From Inia geoffrensis (taxonomy: Eukaryota > Chordata > Mammalia > Artiodactyla > Iniidae), in contig CM070900.1 in the NCBI GenBank assembly GCA_036417435.1, forward strand, positions 170,552,815-170,616,814: 64,000 bases of DNA, read 5' to 3'. The notes below the pieces were generated by a model, which did no database searches, had not been told where the DNA came from, and saw nothing but the letters and a program-made list of their open reading frames with translations. Position numbers and translations under genes: made by a program. This document shows positions 48,933-59,649 of the stretch, one piece after another (position 1 is the stretch's first letter; every line of letters begins with the position of its first letter).

Positions 48933-51900
48933 ATGGGAATAGGAACATACATATCGATAATTACCTTAAATGTAAATGGATTAAATGCTTCCTCCAAAAG
49001 ACACAGACTGGCTGAATGGATACAAAAACAAGACCCATATATATGCTGTCTACAAGAGACCCACTTCAGACCTAGAGACACATACAGACTGAAAGTAAGG
49101 GGATGGAAAAAGATATTCCATGCAAATGGAAATCAAAAGAAAGCTGGAGTAGCAATTCTCATATCAGACAAAATAGACTTTAAAATAAAGACTATTAGAA
49201 GAGACAAAGAAGGACACTGCATAATGATCAAGGGATCGATCCAAGAAGAAGGTATAACAATTGTAAATATTTATGCACTGAACATAGGAGCACCTCAATA
49301 CATAAGGCAAAAACTAACAGCCATAAAAGGGGAAATCGACAGTAACACATTCATAGTAGGGGACTTTAACATCCCACTTTTACCAATGGACAGATCATCC
49401 AAAATGAAAATAAATAAAGAAACACAAGATTTAAATGATACATTAAACAAGATGGACTTAATTGACATTTATAGGACATTCCATCCAAAAACAACAGAAT
49501 ACCCATTTTTCTCAAGTGTTTATGGAACATTCTCCAGGATAGATCATATCTTGGGTCACAAATCAAGCCTTGGTAAATTTCAGAAAATTGAAATTGTATC
49601 AAGTATCTTTTCCGACCACAACGCTATGAGACTAGATATCAATTACAGGAAAAGATCTGTAAAAAATACAAACACATGGAGGCTAAACAATACCCTACTT
49701 AATAACGAAGTGATCACTGAAGAAATCAAAAAGGAAATCAAACAATACCTAGAAACAAATGACAATGGAGACATGGTGACCCAAAACCTATGGAATGCAA
49801 CAAAAGCAGTTCTAAGAGGGAAGTTCATAGCAATACAATCCTACCTTAAAAAACAGGAAACATCTTGAATAAACAACCTAACCTTGCACCTAAAGCAATT
49901 AGAGAAAGAAGAACCAAAAAAACCCAAAGTTAGCAGAAGGAAAGAAATCATAAAGATCAGATCAGAAATAAATGAAAAAGAAATGAAGGAAACGAAGCAA
50001 AGTTCAATAAAACTAAAAGCTGGTTCTTTGAGAAGATAAACAAAATTCATAAACCATTAGCAAGACTCATCAAGAAAAAAAAAGAAGACTCAAATCAATA
50101 GAATTAGAAATGAAAAAGAAGTAACAATTGACACTGCAGAAATACAAAAGATCATGAGAGATTACTACAAGCAACTCTATGCCAATAAAGTGGACAACCT
50201 GGAAGAAATGGAGAAATTCTTAGAAATGCACAACCTGCCAAGACTGAATCAGGAAGAAATAGAAAATATGAACAGACCAATCACAAGCACTGAAATGGAA
50301 ACTGTGATTAAAAATCTTCCAACAAACAGAAGCCCAAGACCAGATGGCTTCACAGGCAAATTCTATCAAACATTTAGAGAAGAGCTAACACCTATTCTTC
50401 TCAAACTCTTCCAAAATATAGCAGAGGGAGGAACACTCCCAAACTCATTCTACGAGGCCACCATCACCTTGATACCAAAACAGACAAGGATGTCACAAAG
50501 AAAGAAAACTACAGGCCAATATCACTGATGAACATAGATGCAAAAATCCTCAACTAAATACTAGCAGACAGAATCCAACAGCATATTAAAAGCATCATAC
50601 GCCATGATCAAGTGGGGTTTATTCCAGGAGTGCAAGGATTCTTCAATACATGCAAATCAATCAATGTGATACACCACATTAACAAACTGAAGGAGAAAAA
50701 ACATATGATCATCTCAATAGATGCAGAGAACGCTTTCGACAAAATTCAACACCTATTTATGATAAAAAACCCTGCAGAAAGTAGGCATAGAGGGAACTTT
50801 CCTCAACATAATAAAGACTATATATGACAAACCCACAGCCAACATCATCCTGAATAGTGAAAAACTGAAAGCATTTCCACTAAGATCAGGAACAAGACAA
50901 GGTTGCCCACTCTCACCACTCTTATTCAACACAGTTTTGGAACTTTTAGCCACAGCAATCAGAGAAGAAAAGGAAATAAAAGGAATCCAAATTGGAAAAG
51001 AAGTAAAGCTGTCACTGTTTGCAGATGACATGATACTATACATAGAGAATCCTAAAGATGCTCTCAGAAAATTACTAGAGCTAATCAATGAATTTGGTAA
51101 AGTAGCAGGATACAAAATTAATGCACAGAAATCTCTGGCATTCCTATACACTAATGATGAAAAATCTGAGAGTGAAATCGAGAAAACACTCCCATTTACC
51201 ATTGCAACAAAAAGAATAAAATATCTAGGAATAAACCTACCTAAGGAGACAAAAGACCTGTATGCAGAAAATTATAAGACACTGATGAAAGAAATTAAAG
51301 ATGATACAAATAGATGAGCGATATACCATGTTCTTTGATTGGAAGAATCAACATTGTGAAAATGACTCCACTACCCAAAACAATCTACAGAATCAATGCA
51401 ATCCCTATCAAACTACCACTGGCATTTTTCACAGAACTAGGACAAAAAATTTCACAATTTGTATGGAAACACAAAAGACCCTGAATAGCCAAAGAAATCT
51501 TGAGAATGAAAAATGGAGCTGGAAGAATCAGGCTCCCTGACTTCAGACTATACTACAAAGCTACAGTAATTAAGACAGTATGGTACTGGCACAAAAACAG
51601 AAAGATAGATCAGTGGAACAGGATAGATAGCCCAGAGATAAACCCACGCACATATGGTCACCTTATCTTTGATAAAGGAGGCAGGGAGGTACAGTGGAGA
51701 GAGGACAGCCTCTTCAATAAGTGGTGCTGGGAAAACTGGACACGTACATGTAAAAGTATGAGATTAGAACACTCCCTAACACCATACACAAAAATAAGCT
51801 CAAAATGGATTAAAGACCTAAATGTAAGGCCAGAAACTATCAAACTCTTAGAGGAAAACACAGGCAGAACACTCTATGACATAAATCACAGCAAGATCCT

Positions 51901-52734
51901 TTTTGACCCACCTCCTAGAGCAATGGAAATAAAAACAAAAATAAAAAAATGGGACCTAATGAAACTTCAAAGCTTTTGCACAGCAAAGGAAACTATAAAC
52001 AAGTCCAAAAGACAACCCTCAGAATGGGAGAAAATATTTGCAAATGAAGCAACTGACAAAGGATTAACTCCAAACTTTACAAGCATCTTATGCAGCTCAA
52101 TAACAAAAAAACAACCCAATCCAGAAATGGGCAGAAGACCTAAATAGACATTTCTCCAAAGAAGATATACAGATTGCCAACAAACACATGAAAGAATGCT
52201 CAACATCATTAATCATTAGAGAAATGCAAATCAAAACTACAATGAGATATCATCTCACACCGGTCAGAATGGTCATCATCAAAAAATCTAGAAACAATAA
52301 ATGCTGGAGAGGGTGTGGAGAAAAGGGAACCCTCTTGCACTGCTGGCGGGAATGTGAATTGGTATAGCCACTATGGAGAACAGTATGGAGTTTACTTAAA
52401 AAACTACAAATAGAACTACCATATGACCCAGCAATCACACTACTGGGCATATACCCTGAGAAAACCATAATTCAAAAAGAGTCATGTACCAAAATGTTCA
52501 TTGCAGCTCTATTTACAATAGCCAGGAGATGGAAACAACCTAAGTGTCCATCATCGGATGAATGGATAAAGAAGATGTGGCACATATATACAATGGAATA
52601 TTACTCAGCCATAAAAAAATGAAATTGAGTTATTTGTAGTGAGGTGGATGGACCTAGAGTCTATCATACAGAGGGAGGTAAGTCAGAAAGAGAAAGGCAA
52701 AGATGGTATGCTAAAACATATATATGGAATCTAA
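48933..52734 (+). pseudogene. L1 ORF2 (endonuclease-reverse transcriptase), multiply disabled
   Basis: ORF2p nicks target DNA and reverse-transcribes L1 RNA at the nick. The first 311 codons (48933-49868) are open and hold the endonuclease domain. Its catalytic set is present: N13 in TLNVNG, E42 in QETH, Y114, D144 and N146 in GDFN, D204 in RIDH, D228 and H229 in SDHN. A TGA at 49866 stops it. Later pieces: RT start with SPRPDGFTGKFYQ (50154-50528), motif A around IDAENAFD (50717-50740, preceded by an in-frame TAA at 50555), the FADD catalytic motif (51018-51029), a thumb/C-terminal piece (51500-52147) and the cysteine-rich segment (about 52302-52345) followed by TAG at 52364. At least six frameshifts separate them. 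The natural end is TAA at 52732. Size (about 1267 codons) is normal. Confidence 0.95.
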
Positions 52735-53109
52735 GAAAAAAAAATGTCATGAAGAACCTAGGGGTAAGACAGGAATAAAGACAGAGACCTATTAGAGAAT
52801 GGACTTGAGGATATGGGGAGGGGGAAGGGTAAGCTGTGACAAAGTGAGAGAGTGGCATGGACATATATACAGTACCAAACGTAAAATAGCTAGCTAGTGG
52901 GAAGCAGCCACAAAGCACAGGGAGATCAGCTCCGTGTTTGTGACCACCTGGATGGGTGGAATAGGGAGGGTGGGAGGGAGGGAGACGCAAGAGGCAAGAG
53001 ATATGGGGATATATGTATATGTATAACTGATTCACTTTGTTATAAAGCAGAAACTAACACACCATTGTAAAGCAATTATACTCCAATAAAGATTAAAAAC
53101 AAAAACAAG
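52735..53109 (+). other. L1 3'UTR with G-run tract
   Basis: Contains GGGAGGGTGGGAGGGAGGG at 52964-52982, able to form a G-quadruplex, then 'tataactgattcactttg' (53021) and AATAAA (53085-53090). The same layout occurs in the copies ending at 10299 and 61167 and, reversed, at 56681. Confidence 0.85.
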
Positions 53110-53122
53110 AACCTAGTTACAG
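53110..53122. repeat. Target-site duplication, right of full-length L1
   Basis: AACCTAGTTACAG, identical to 45929-45941. Confidence 0.97.
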
Positions 53123-53353
53123 ATTCAAAATGTCATCATAATAAAGAAAATGAAGGTGTTCTGAGACAAACTTACTTTAATATGGGAAATTTGTTTTACA
53201 AATGCACAATATTTAACATGCCCAATAAATATAATTGCAAAATGAACATTTGAAAGGTGAAGTCTAACAATTGATGACTAATGCAATTGTCAATGGGAAA
53301 AAATGGTGATATACTGAGAAAGATACGTACAGAATTAATGACAATAATTAAAC

Positions 53354-54086
53354 TGTTGGGTAGTTAGTCATTAGCAGCACAGAGGAGAGAGTGGCGAGAA
53401 AGACATGAAGAAATCGATTCACACCCAGCCATCTGGGGACTCTCCCTTGACCACATCCAGAATGGGTGAAACTATGGTTGTGTGGTGGGCAGTTTATCCT
53501 GATAAAGAGGGAGCACAGTAACATGAGGGGACTTCCCCGGTCTGCGCATGCCCAGACCAGACAGGCGTATAACCTACAGTAAACCCAAACTCATTATATC
53601 ATAATTATAATAAAACCTACATGTGGTTTTGCCCCCCTGAGTGGGCGTTTCTTAGCGATTCAACGGTGAGAGCATGCGCAACAGTAAACTTGTTACATAG
53701 CTCGCGACTGTCAATCAAATAATGATCCTTTGTCACTCAACCCCTCCTCTCTGTAAAATGCTCCTTAAAAGTGCCCTTAAGCCTGAACGGGAATGCTGCT
53801 TTCAATTTGCAGAAACAGCCCGTGCTCTCTCTCTCTGAGACTGTACCTTTGCTTTGATACACTTTGCTTTGGGCTTGCTTCACTTCGCTGACACAGCCCG
53901 CTCTCTTTCTTTCTCTCCCTCTCTGAGAGTGCACCTATGCTTAAATAAACTTTGCTTTGTGTTTAAGCTTAACATGGTAGTTTGCAATTCTTTGCTTACT
54001 ATCTTGGAACCGATTGCTGGTGAGGGTCTTCCGTTGACCTCCTCGGTTGAAGCTATTTTGTTACAACGCATGTCCACCCAGTGACA
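53354..54086 (+). mobile_element. ERV1-type solo LTR with duplicated R/polyA region
   Basis: Runs TGTTGGGTAG ... CCCAGTGACA (733 bases) and is flanked by AAAC on both sides (53350-53353 and 54087-54090), a 4-base duplication of the size gammaretrovirus-like integrases make. The U3-like part ends near a TTAAAA at 53765-53770. The polyadenylation signal AATAAA is at 53944-53949 within AAATAAACTTTGCTTTG. Two tandem 78-base copies are visible: 53815-53892 and 53893-53970, both starting ACAGCCCG. In the first the signal has decayed to GATACACTTTGCTTTG. Being a solo LTR, it carries no viral genes. Confidence 0.85.
53815..53970 (+). repeat. 78-bp tandem duplication inside the LTR
   Basis: Copy 1 at 53815-53892, copy 2 at 53893-53970, aligned on ACAGCCCG, the CTCTCT tract, CTGAGA, ACCT and CTTTGCTTTG. 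Confidence 0.75.
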
Positions 54087-54090
54087 AAAC

Positions 54091-54479
54091 CAAACAAAAT
54101 CATAATACCTGTCTATCTGTACTCTAAGACTCAAGAAAACTGAAGCAATCAGAAATTTAATTAGGCTAAAGATTTTTTTTAAAGGCATTTTAAAAAGAGA
54201 TGAGGATTTAAAGTATTTTAACCAGCTCTGAGTAGGGTATCAGACAAGCATTGCAGTGCATTTCTGTCATTTCCTGATCCTTTTGAAAGCAGCTCTTTTG
54301 CCCCTTTCCTGTTTGCCCACTTCTGTTCCCCTCTAACCTTAAAATAACCTAATTATAGGAATGATATCATTGGGCAATTTAACCTAACTCCTGATTTATG
54401 CTCTCCTGAATGCCCACCATGCCTTGTCTAACCTGTTGATTCTTTTCCAAATAAAAAGAAATAAGGATGAAGAATTAAG
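54091..54479. other. Unassigned, perhaps 5' part of the next LTR
   Basis: No gene. Sequence from about 54225 may belong to the LTR called at 54480, but no TG start with a duplication was found. Confidence 0.4.
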
Positions 54480-54835
54480 TAGTTAAAGAATAATTAGCTC
54501 TCTACCCACAACAGCCCCCTTAAGCAATCCTGTAGGCAGATCAGGAGGGCAAGATAACACCTGAAGAGAGAGTCAACCAGTCTGCATGCAATGGAGATTG
54601 CTGCAGAACCCAACCTCCTGCCTGGATAATTCACTGAGATTCTTCCCCCCATTTTTTCCTTTAAGAATTGTCATGGTTGAGCAGAATCTTTGGAGTTGGT
54701 CCCTACACACAAGTCCAACATCTCCCCAGATTGCTGGATTTCCTAACTAAAGCAGCTTTCCTTTCTATTGAGACTTGCCTCTTGAATTATTGGCTTGTGA
54801 GTGATAAGGAGCCAAACCTGAGTTCGGTAATACTT
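54480..54835 (+). mobile_element. ERV1-like LTR, 3' part
   Basis: Has the class I LTR layout: 'tcctttaagaattgtcatgg' (54657), 'ctttggagttggtccctaca' (54689), 'gctggatttcctaactaaag' (54733; signal decayed from AATAAA) and 'aaacctgagttcggtaat' (54813). Its start is not fixed. Confidence 0.55.
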
Positions 54836-54966
54836 TGAGGCCAGTTTTAATAGTGTGTACTTGAATTCCTTGGTTCCAGTTGTGTTCCTAAATCCCTAGA
54901 GAGTCAGTTTTGTGGTTTTCTGGAAGCCATTTCTAGATTTACAACCTAGAGCTGGTGTATCCTACC

Positions 54967-55372
54967 TGTTGTGGACTGAATTGCATCCTCCCAAAATTTG
55001 TATGACAATGTCCTAACCCCACAGACCACAGAATGGGACTATATTTGAAGATAAGGTATTTAAGAAGTAATTAATTTAAAACGAGGCCATTAGGCTGGGC
55101 CCCAGTGCAATCTAATTATTGTCCTTATAAGAAAAGGAGATTAATACATACAGAAACACACCAGTGCCACACATGCACTGAGTGATGACCATGTGAAGAG
55201 GCAGCTAGGGGGCAGACATTTGTAAGCCAGGGAAACAGGCCTCAGAGGAAACCAACCCTGCCAGAAACTTGATCTTGACTCCGAGACTCCTGAGCTGTGA
55301 GAAAATATATCTGTGTTTTAAGCCATCAGATTTGTGGTATTTTTGTTGTGGCAGCCCTACCAAACTAACACA
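54967..55372 (+). mobile_element. MLT1 LTR (ERVL-MaLR)
   Basis: Complete MLT1-type LTR of 406 bases: TGTTGTGGACTGAATTGCAT at the start, 'gaggccattaggctgggccc' (55083), 'ttgtccttataagaaaagga' (55119), 'gagactcctgagctgtgaga' (55281) and the end 'ctaccaaactaacaca'. It is flanked by CTACC (54962-54966) and CTGCC (55373-55377), a 5-base duplication with one change, as expected for this family. Confidence 0.88.
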
Positions 55373-55377
55373 CTGCC

Positions 55378-56672
55378 ATTTCTAAGATTATTTACCTAAA
55401 TATTTGTACTTAACTCTTTCTGGTAAAATACATAGATAGTTTATTTTCCCTGGATTGAACAGTGATTGATGTAATGTTTAACAATAAAATTAAGTAACAG
55501 ATCCTTAAAACTGGAAATTGGGATTGCTTATCTGAACTGTTTGGGTTTGAAGGCAAAGATGATTCTACTCTTCTTGGAAATGGAAATTAATAGTGCATGA
55601 CACACAATGGCAAAACAGTTACATTAGCACAAAAGTAGCCTACTAGAAACAAGACTTCGGCAGAGGGAGCAGCTATGTTTGAACTAGTATAATTTGAAAG
55701 AGGAGTTCAAGTGATGTGGGAACCATGGTGGTGTCTTAAAGTACAGAGAGTTGAAAAATAGAAAAGATGACAACCTCGGGGCTTAAAACATCATTTAAAG
55801 GAATGAATAAAAGTTAAAGAGGTAAATCGCAAAAGAGAATATTTGAATGCCCTATAAGAAGAAAAGTTGCTCAGCATCATTTTTCATTTGGAAAATATAT
55901 TTTAAGAACATTTTAAAGTAAACATTTTAATTCTAGTAAAAGTAAAGAAAATGATACCAGACTAGCCCTGCCACCATAAATAATTTTTTTTAAATGAATA
56001 ATATACATTAAATAACTGTTTCTGGCTAGTGAATGGCAGGCATCACAAGGCTACAATCCCAGAGAGAAGCAAAATTAAAAAGATGAGCCCCCTGAAAGCC
56101 ATGGCTCTTGGCCTGTGGCAATTTTACCACTGAGGAGCTCGTTGCTGAAGTCTGTCCAGAGCTGGGAATCCTCACTGATCTAAGGCCTTTCTATTCTTTC
56201 CTATTGTAAATGGTGCTTTTGTATTCATGTCTTTTTACTCTTTCCAGAGAATCCTTTGTTGTCCTTTCTTAACACTCCTCACAATCATTAATCCCTACGT
56301 GAAATCTGTCTTCCATTCTGGTTTAAGTTGGGCATCTTTTAATCATTTTCGCTGAGAAAAATTAGTGTACCAACTCTGGCTCAAGAAAAAGTTGCTTAAA
56401 CAGAAATGGTAAAGCAGTTAAAAAATTTCAACCAATCTTGGCCCCAAAACACAAAAAAAGAACCCCAAATGAGTAATTATCCCATAAGTAAATGAACATT
56501 AGCTGTTTCTCAATTTTTATGAAAGACATATATCATACACTTGGAAAAGATAAAACTATTTGTATACTTCTCAAGGTTTTAATTTGAAAAATATATGCAG
56601 AGAATATTTAAATTTAATGGCAAAAACCAATTGCTATGAAAGGGGATATTTGTTGCCTGATTCATATGAAGT
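55378..56672. other. Unassigned DNA
   Basis: About 1.3 kb; no gene and no named repeat recognised. Confidence 0.5.
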
Positions 56673-56680
56673 AGCAAATG

Positions 56681-57503
56681 CTTTTTGTTTTGTTTTGTTT
56701 TTTAACATCTTTATTGGAATATAATTGCTTTACAATGGTGTGTTAGTTTCTGCTTTATAAGAAAGTGAATCAGCTATACATATACATATATCCCCATATC
56801 TCCTCCCTCTTGCGTCTCCCTCCCACCCTCCCTATCCCACCCCTCTAGGTGGTCATAAGGCAAGAAGCTGATCTCCCTGTGCTATGCGGCTGCTTCCCAC
56901 TAGCTATCTATTTTACATTTGGTAGTATATGTAAGTCCATGCCACTCTCTCACTTTGTCCCAGCTTACCCTTCTCCCTCCCCGTGTCCTCAAGTCCATGT
57001 TCTATGTCTGCGTCTTTATTCCTGTCCTGCCCCTAGGTTCTTCAGAACCATTTTCTTTTTTTTTTTAGATTTCATATATATGTGTTAGCATACATATTTG
57101 TTTTTCTCTTCCTGACTTACTTCACTCTGTATGACAGACTCTAGGTCCATCCACTTCACTACAAATAACTCAATTTTGTTTCTTTTTATGGCTGAGTAAT
57201 ATTCCATTGTACATATGTGCCACATCTTCTTTATCCATTCATCTGTCGATGGACACTTAGGCCTCCAAGTCCTGGCTATTGTAAATAGAGCTGCAATGAA
57301 CATTTTGGTACATGACTCTTTTTGAATTATGGTTTTCTCAGGGTATATGTCCAGTAGTCCCGCTGGGTCATATGGTAGGTCCATTTTTAGTTTCTAAAGG
57401 AACCTCCATACTGTTCTCCATAGTGGCTGTATCAATTTACATACCCACCAACAGTGCAGGAGGGTTCCCTTTCCTCCATACCCTCTCCAGCATTTATTGT
57501 TGG
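56681..57503 (-). mobile_element. 5'-truncated L1, antisense, 0.8 kb
   Basis: A T-rich tail complement (56681-56703), the reversed 3'UTR with CCCTCCC runs (56818-56838), and minus-strand ORF2 C-terminus ([38 protein letters not shown], where the second cysteine of the usual motif is Y). Its 3'UTR is the same type as the long L1. Flanked by AGCAAATG (56673-56680 and 57504-57511), possibly extending to 14 bases with an indel. Confidence 0.92.
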
Positions 57504-57511
57504 AGCAAATG

Positions 57512-57909
57512 TTTTGAGTTGATTTATTCACGCTATAAATACTTATGTGAAAGCATATCACATTAGCTTTAATCATGATTTTACAGTCCAAAAATGATCA
57601 AACACCCTTCCAGTTCTGAGAGATGTTAATGTTCTAGAAAGCCTGATTAATTTCATCCTGTATATGTAGCTACAACTTAAACATCTTGAACTTGTGTAAA
57701 GAGTACTACTAATAGATAAAACCCAGAAATGTAAGGCATCTTTAACTATTTCCCATACAGTTGAAATAATCTGCCATAAATTCATGATTTTAAAGAAATA
57801 ATAAAATGAGTAAGTTGTGCTAGAAAGAATCCCAAGTTTAGTTTGCTGAGCAAACATGCAATGAATTAACTAAGACTCGGTTAATTCTTAAAAGCTAATC
57901 TTAAAAAAT
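57512..57909. other. Unassigned DNA
   Basis: Nothing recognisable. The 94-codon antisense frame at 57573-57857 has no domain. Confidence 0.5.
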
Positions 57910-57917
57910 AAAGTCGG

Positions 57918-58279
57918 GGGCTTCCCTGGTGGTACAGTGGTTGAGAGTCCACCTGCCAATGCAGGGGACATGGGTTTGAGCCCTGGTCCATGAAGATCCC
58001 ACATGCCGTGGAGCAGCTGTGCCCATGCACCACAGCTGCTGAGGCTGCGCTCTGGAGCCCGCGAGCCAAAACTACTGAGCCCACATGCTACAGCTACTGA
58101 AGCCCACACGCCTACAGCCCGTGCTCCGGGACAAGAGAAGCCACCGCAATGAGAAGCCTGTGCGCCGCAATGAGGAGTGGCCCCCACTTGCTGCAACTAG
58201 AGAAAGCCCTCGCACAGCAATGAACATCGAACACAGCCAAAAGTAAGTAAATAAAATAAGTAAATTTATTAGAAAAAAA
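57918..58279 (+). mobile_element. Long CHR/Bov-tA-type SINE
   Basis: Same GGGCTTCCCTGGTGG head as the CHR elements, but a longer body with repeated 'actactgagcccacatgc' type units (58068 on), 'agagaagccaccgcaatgag' (58134) and an AGTAAATAAA-rich tail (58242-58282). Flanked by AAAGTCGG (57910-57917) and AAAGTTGG (58280-58287), one CpG change apart. It is more diverged than the shorter CHR copies. Confidence 0.9.
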
Positions 58280-58557
58280 AAAGTTGGTTTGATTACCTCT
58301 CTGTGGCAATACTGGTGGTTTCACCTGTCTTCACCACTTCACAGCAGAACCCAAGCTAGAAAATTTAAAAGTACAGCATTGAAAATATCCAGATTCTCCC
58401 TCAAGTTCTGTGTGTATTTCACATAATTAATGCATTAAGAATATATATATGGTAAGTGAATATCAACTGTTCAGTGGTAAAGGAGCTTATCTTGTGTCCT
58501 TGTATTTAATTCAGTTTAATGAAATTAAATGTAACAAACTTTTTTTTTTGTTAAATT

Positions 58558-58650
58558 CTCTACTAGGTGCCAGGCTATTAGGTGCAGAGAGAAGGAAAGG
58601 AAAATAACACATTACCTTGTCCTTGAGAACTCACTCTCCAGAGAGATTGT
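58558..58650 (-). mobile_element. L2 3' fragment, antisense
   Basis: 'ctactaggtgccaggctatt' (58560) and 'aactcactctccagagag' (58628) follow the reversed L2 3' end. Confidence 0.55.
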
Positions 58651-58718
58651 TAGACTACTCCTTCCCAAAAAAAAGCCAATGTGTACTTTGCCACCTACAT
58701 TTGATTTTATTTCTCAGA

Positions 58719-59078
58719 TATTATGGACTGACTTGTGTCCATCTCCCAAATTCATACGTTGAAGCTCTAATACCTAGTACATTGATAAGGTCTTTAGAGA
58801 AATGATTAAGTCAAAATAAAGCTGCTAGGGTGGACCCTAATCCATTATGACTGGTGTCCTTGTAAGAAGAGGAATTTTGGACACAAAAGAGATACCAGGG
58901 ATATGCACACACAAAGAGAAAGGCAGACATCTTTACGTCAAGGACAATGGCCCTAGGAGAAACCAACACTGCCATTTCTTGAACTTCTAGCCTCCAGAAC
59001 TGTGAGAAAATAAATTTCTGTTGTATATGGCACCCAGTTTGTGATATTTTGTTATGGTAGCCCTAGTAAACTAATTTA
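58719..59078 (+). mobile_element. MLT1 LTR, second copy
   Basis: 'tattatggactgacttgtgt' at the start, 'aattcatacgttgaagctct' (58750), 'gtgtccttgtaagaagagga' (58854), 'ctagcctccagaactgtgag' (58986) and AATAAA (59009-59014), ending '...tagccctagtaaactaattt'. Same orientation as 54967-55372 but a different, shorter variant. Confidence 0.8.
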
Positions 59079-59129
59079 CCAGATTACAACTCATTTTTTA
59101 AAATGTATACATGTAATATATATTTCAGA

Positions 59130-59350
59130 ATCTACTTTTCACTAGGTTCTCTACAATATAAAAGTAGTAAACAAGAAAGTCACCATCTCTGTCTTTAACA
59201 TACAATCAGAGTAGGAACGACTAATACTGCATATCTAACGATAGGTTTGATGAGTGTGAAAAACTTTCATACAGTTCATTATGAGAAGAGACAACAGGAG
59301 ACCTAAGTAAAGTTTATCATAGAGTTTTTCCTTATGGAGTTATTTCAAAT
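59130..59350 (-). mobile_element. Possible L2 fragment, antisense
   Basis: 'actaggttctctacaatata' (59142), 'gaaagtcaccatctctgtct' (59176) resemble the reversed L2 3' end. It may be the other side of the L2 at 58558 or a separate copy. Confidence 0.35.
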
Positions 59351-59410
59351 CTATTCAAAGTTGTGTTTGGGCTAGCTAAGGAAGATGGCAGAGAAGGAGG
59401 AAGAGAGGAG

Positions 59411-59477
59411 AAACCACTGAATCTTTATTAAACTGAAACCACTGAATCTTTATTAAACTGAAACCTTTATTAAAGTG
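59411..59477. repeat. 25-bp tandem duplication
   Basis: AAACCACTGAATCTTTATTA (plus AACTG) occurs at 59411-59435 and again at 59436-59460, followed by a shortened third unit (59461-59477). The two full units are identical. Confidence 0.95.
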
Positions 59478-59649
59478 AAACAGTTGGTGCAGACAAACAG
59501 GAATCAACTGGTGGGAGACAAAACTGACAGAAAGGTGGACGTTGAAATACGAGTTGTGTAGGTCATGTTACCTACATGATAGTCAAACGTCAGAAAAATG
59601 TTTTTCAAAAGAGCAGAGTCAATTGATTTTTTTCTATTTGGTTATATTT

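Larger units (their letters stand above)
45942..53109 (+). mobile_element. Near-full-length cetacean LINE-1, inactive
   Basis: A complete-looking L1 of about 7.17 kb: 5'UTR (45942-47983), ORF1 region (47984-48874), a 58-base spacer, ORF2 region (48933-52734) and 3'UTR with a G-run tract, AATAAA at 53085-53090 and a short A-rich tail. It starts within a few bases of the expected 5' end (GGGGAAGATGGC), so it was copied almost end to end, and has a 13-base target-site duplication. Both ORFs are broken, so it cannot retrotranspose. The many small indels suggest an old but lineage-specific insertion. Confidence 0.97.

Noticed and set aside
53880..54188. 102-codon antisense frame
   Set aside because: Overlaps the U5 end of the solo LTR on the opposite strand and runs past its end; no viral domain.
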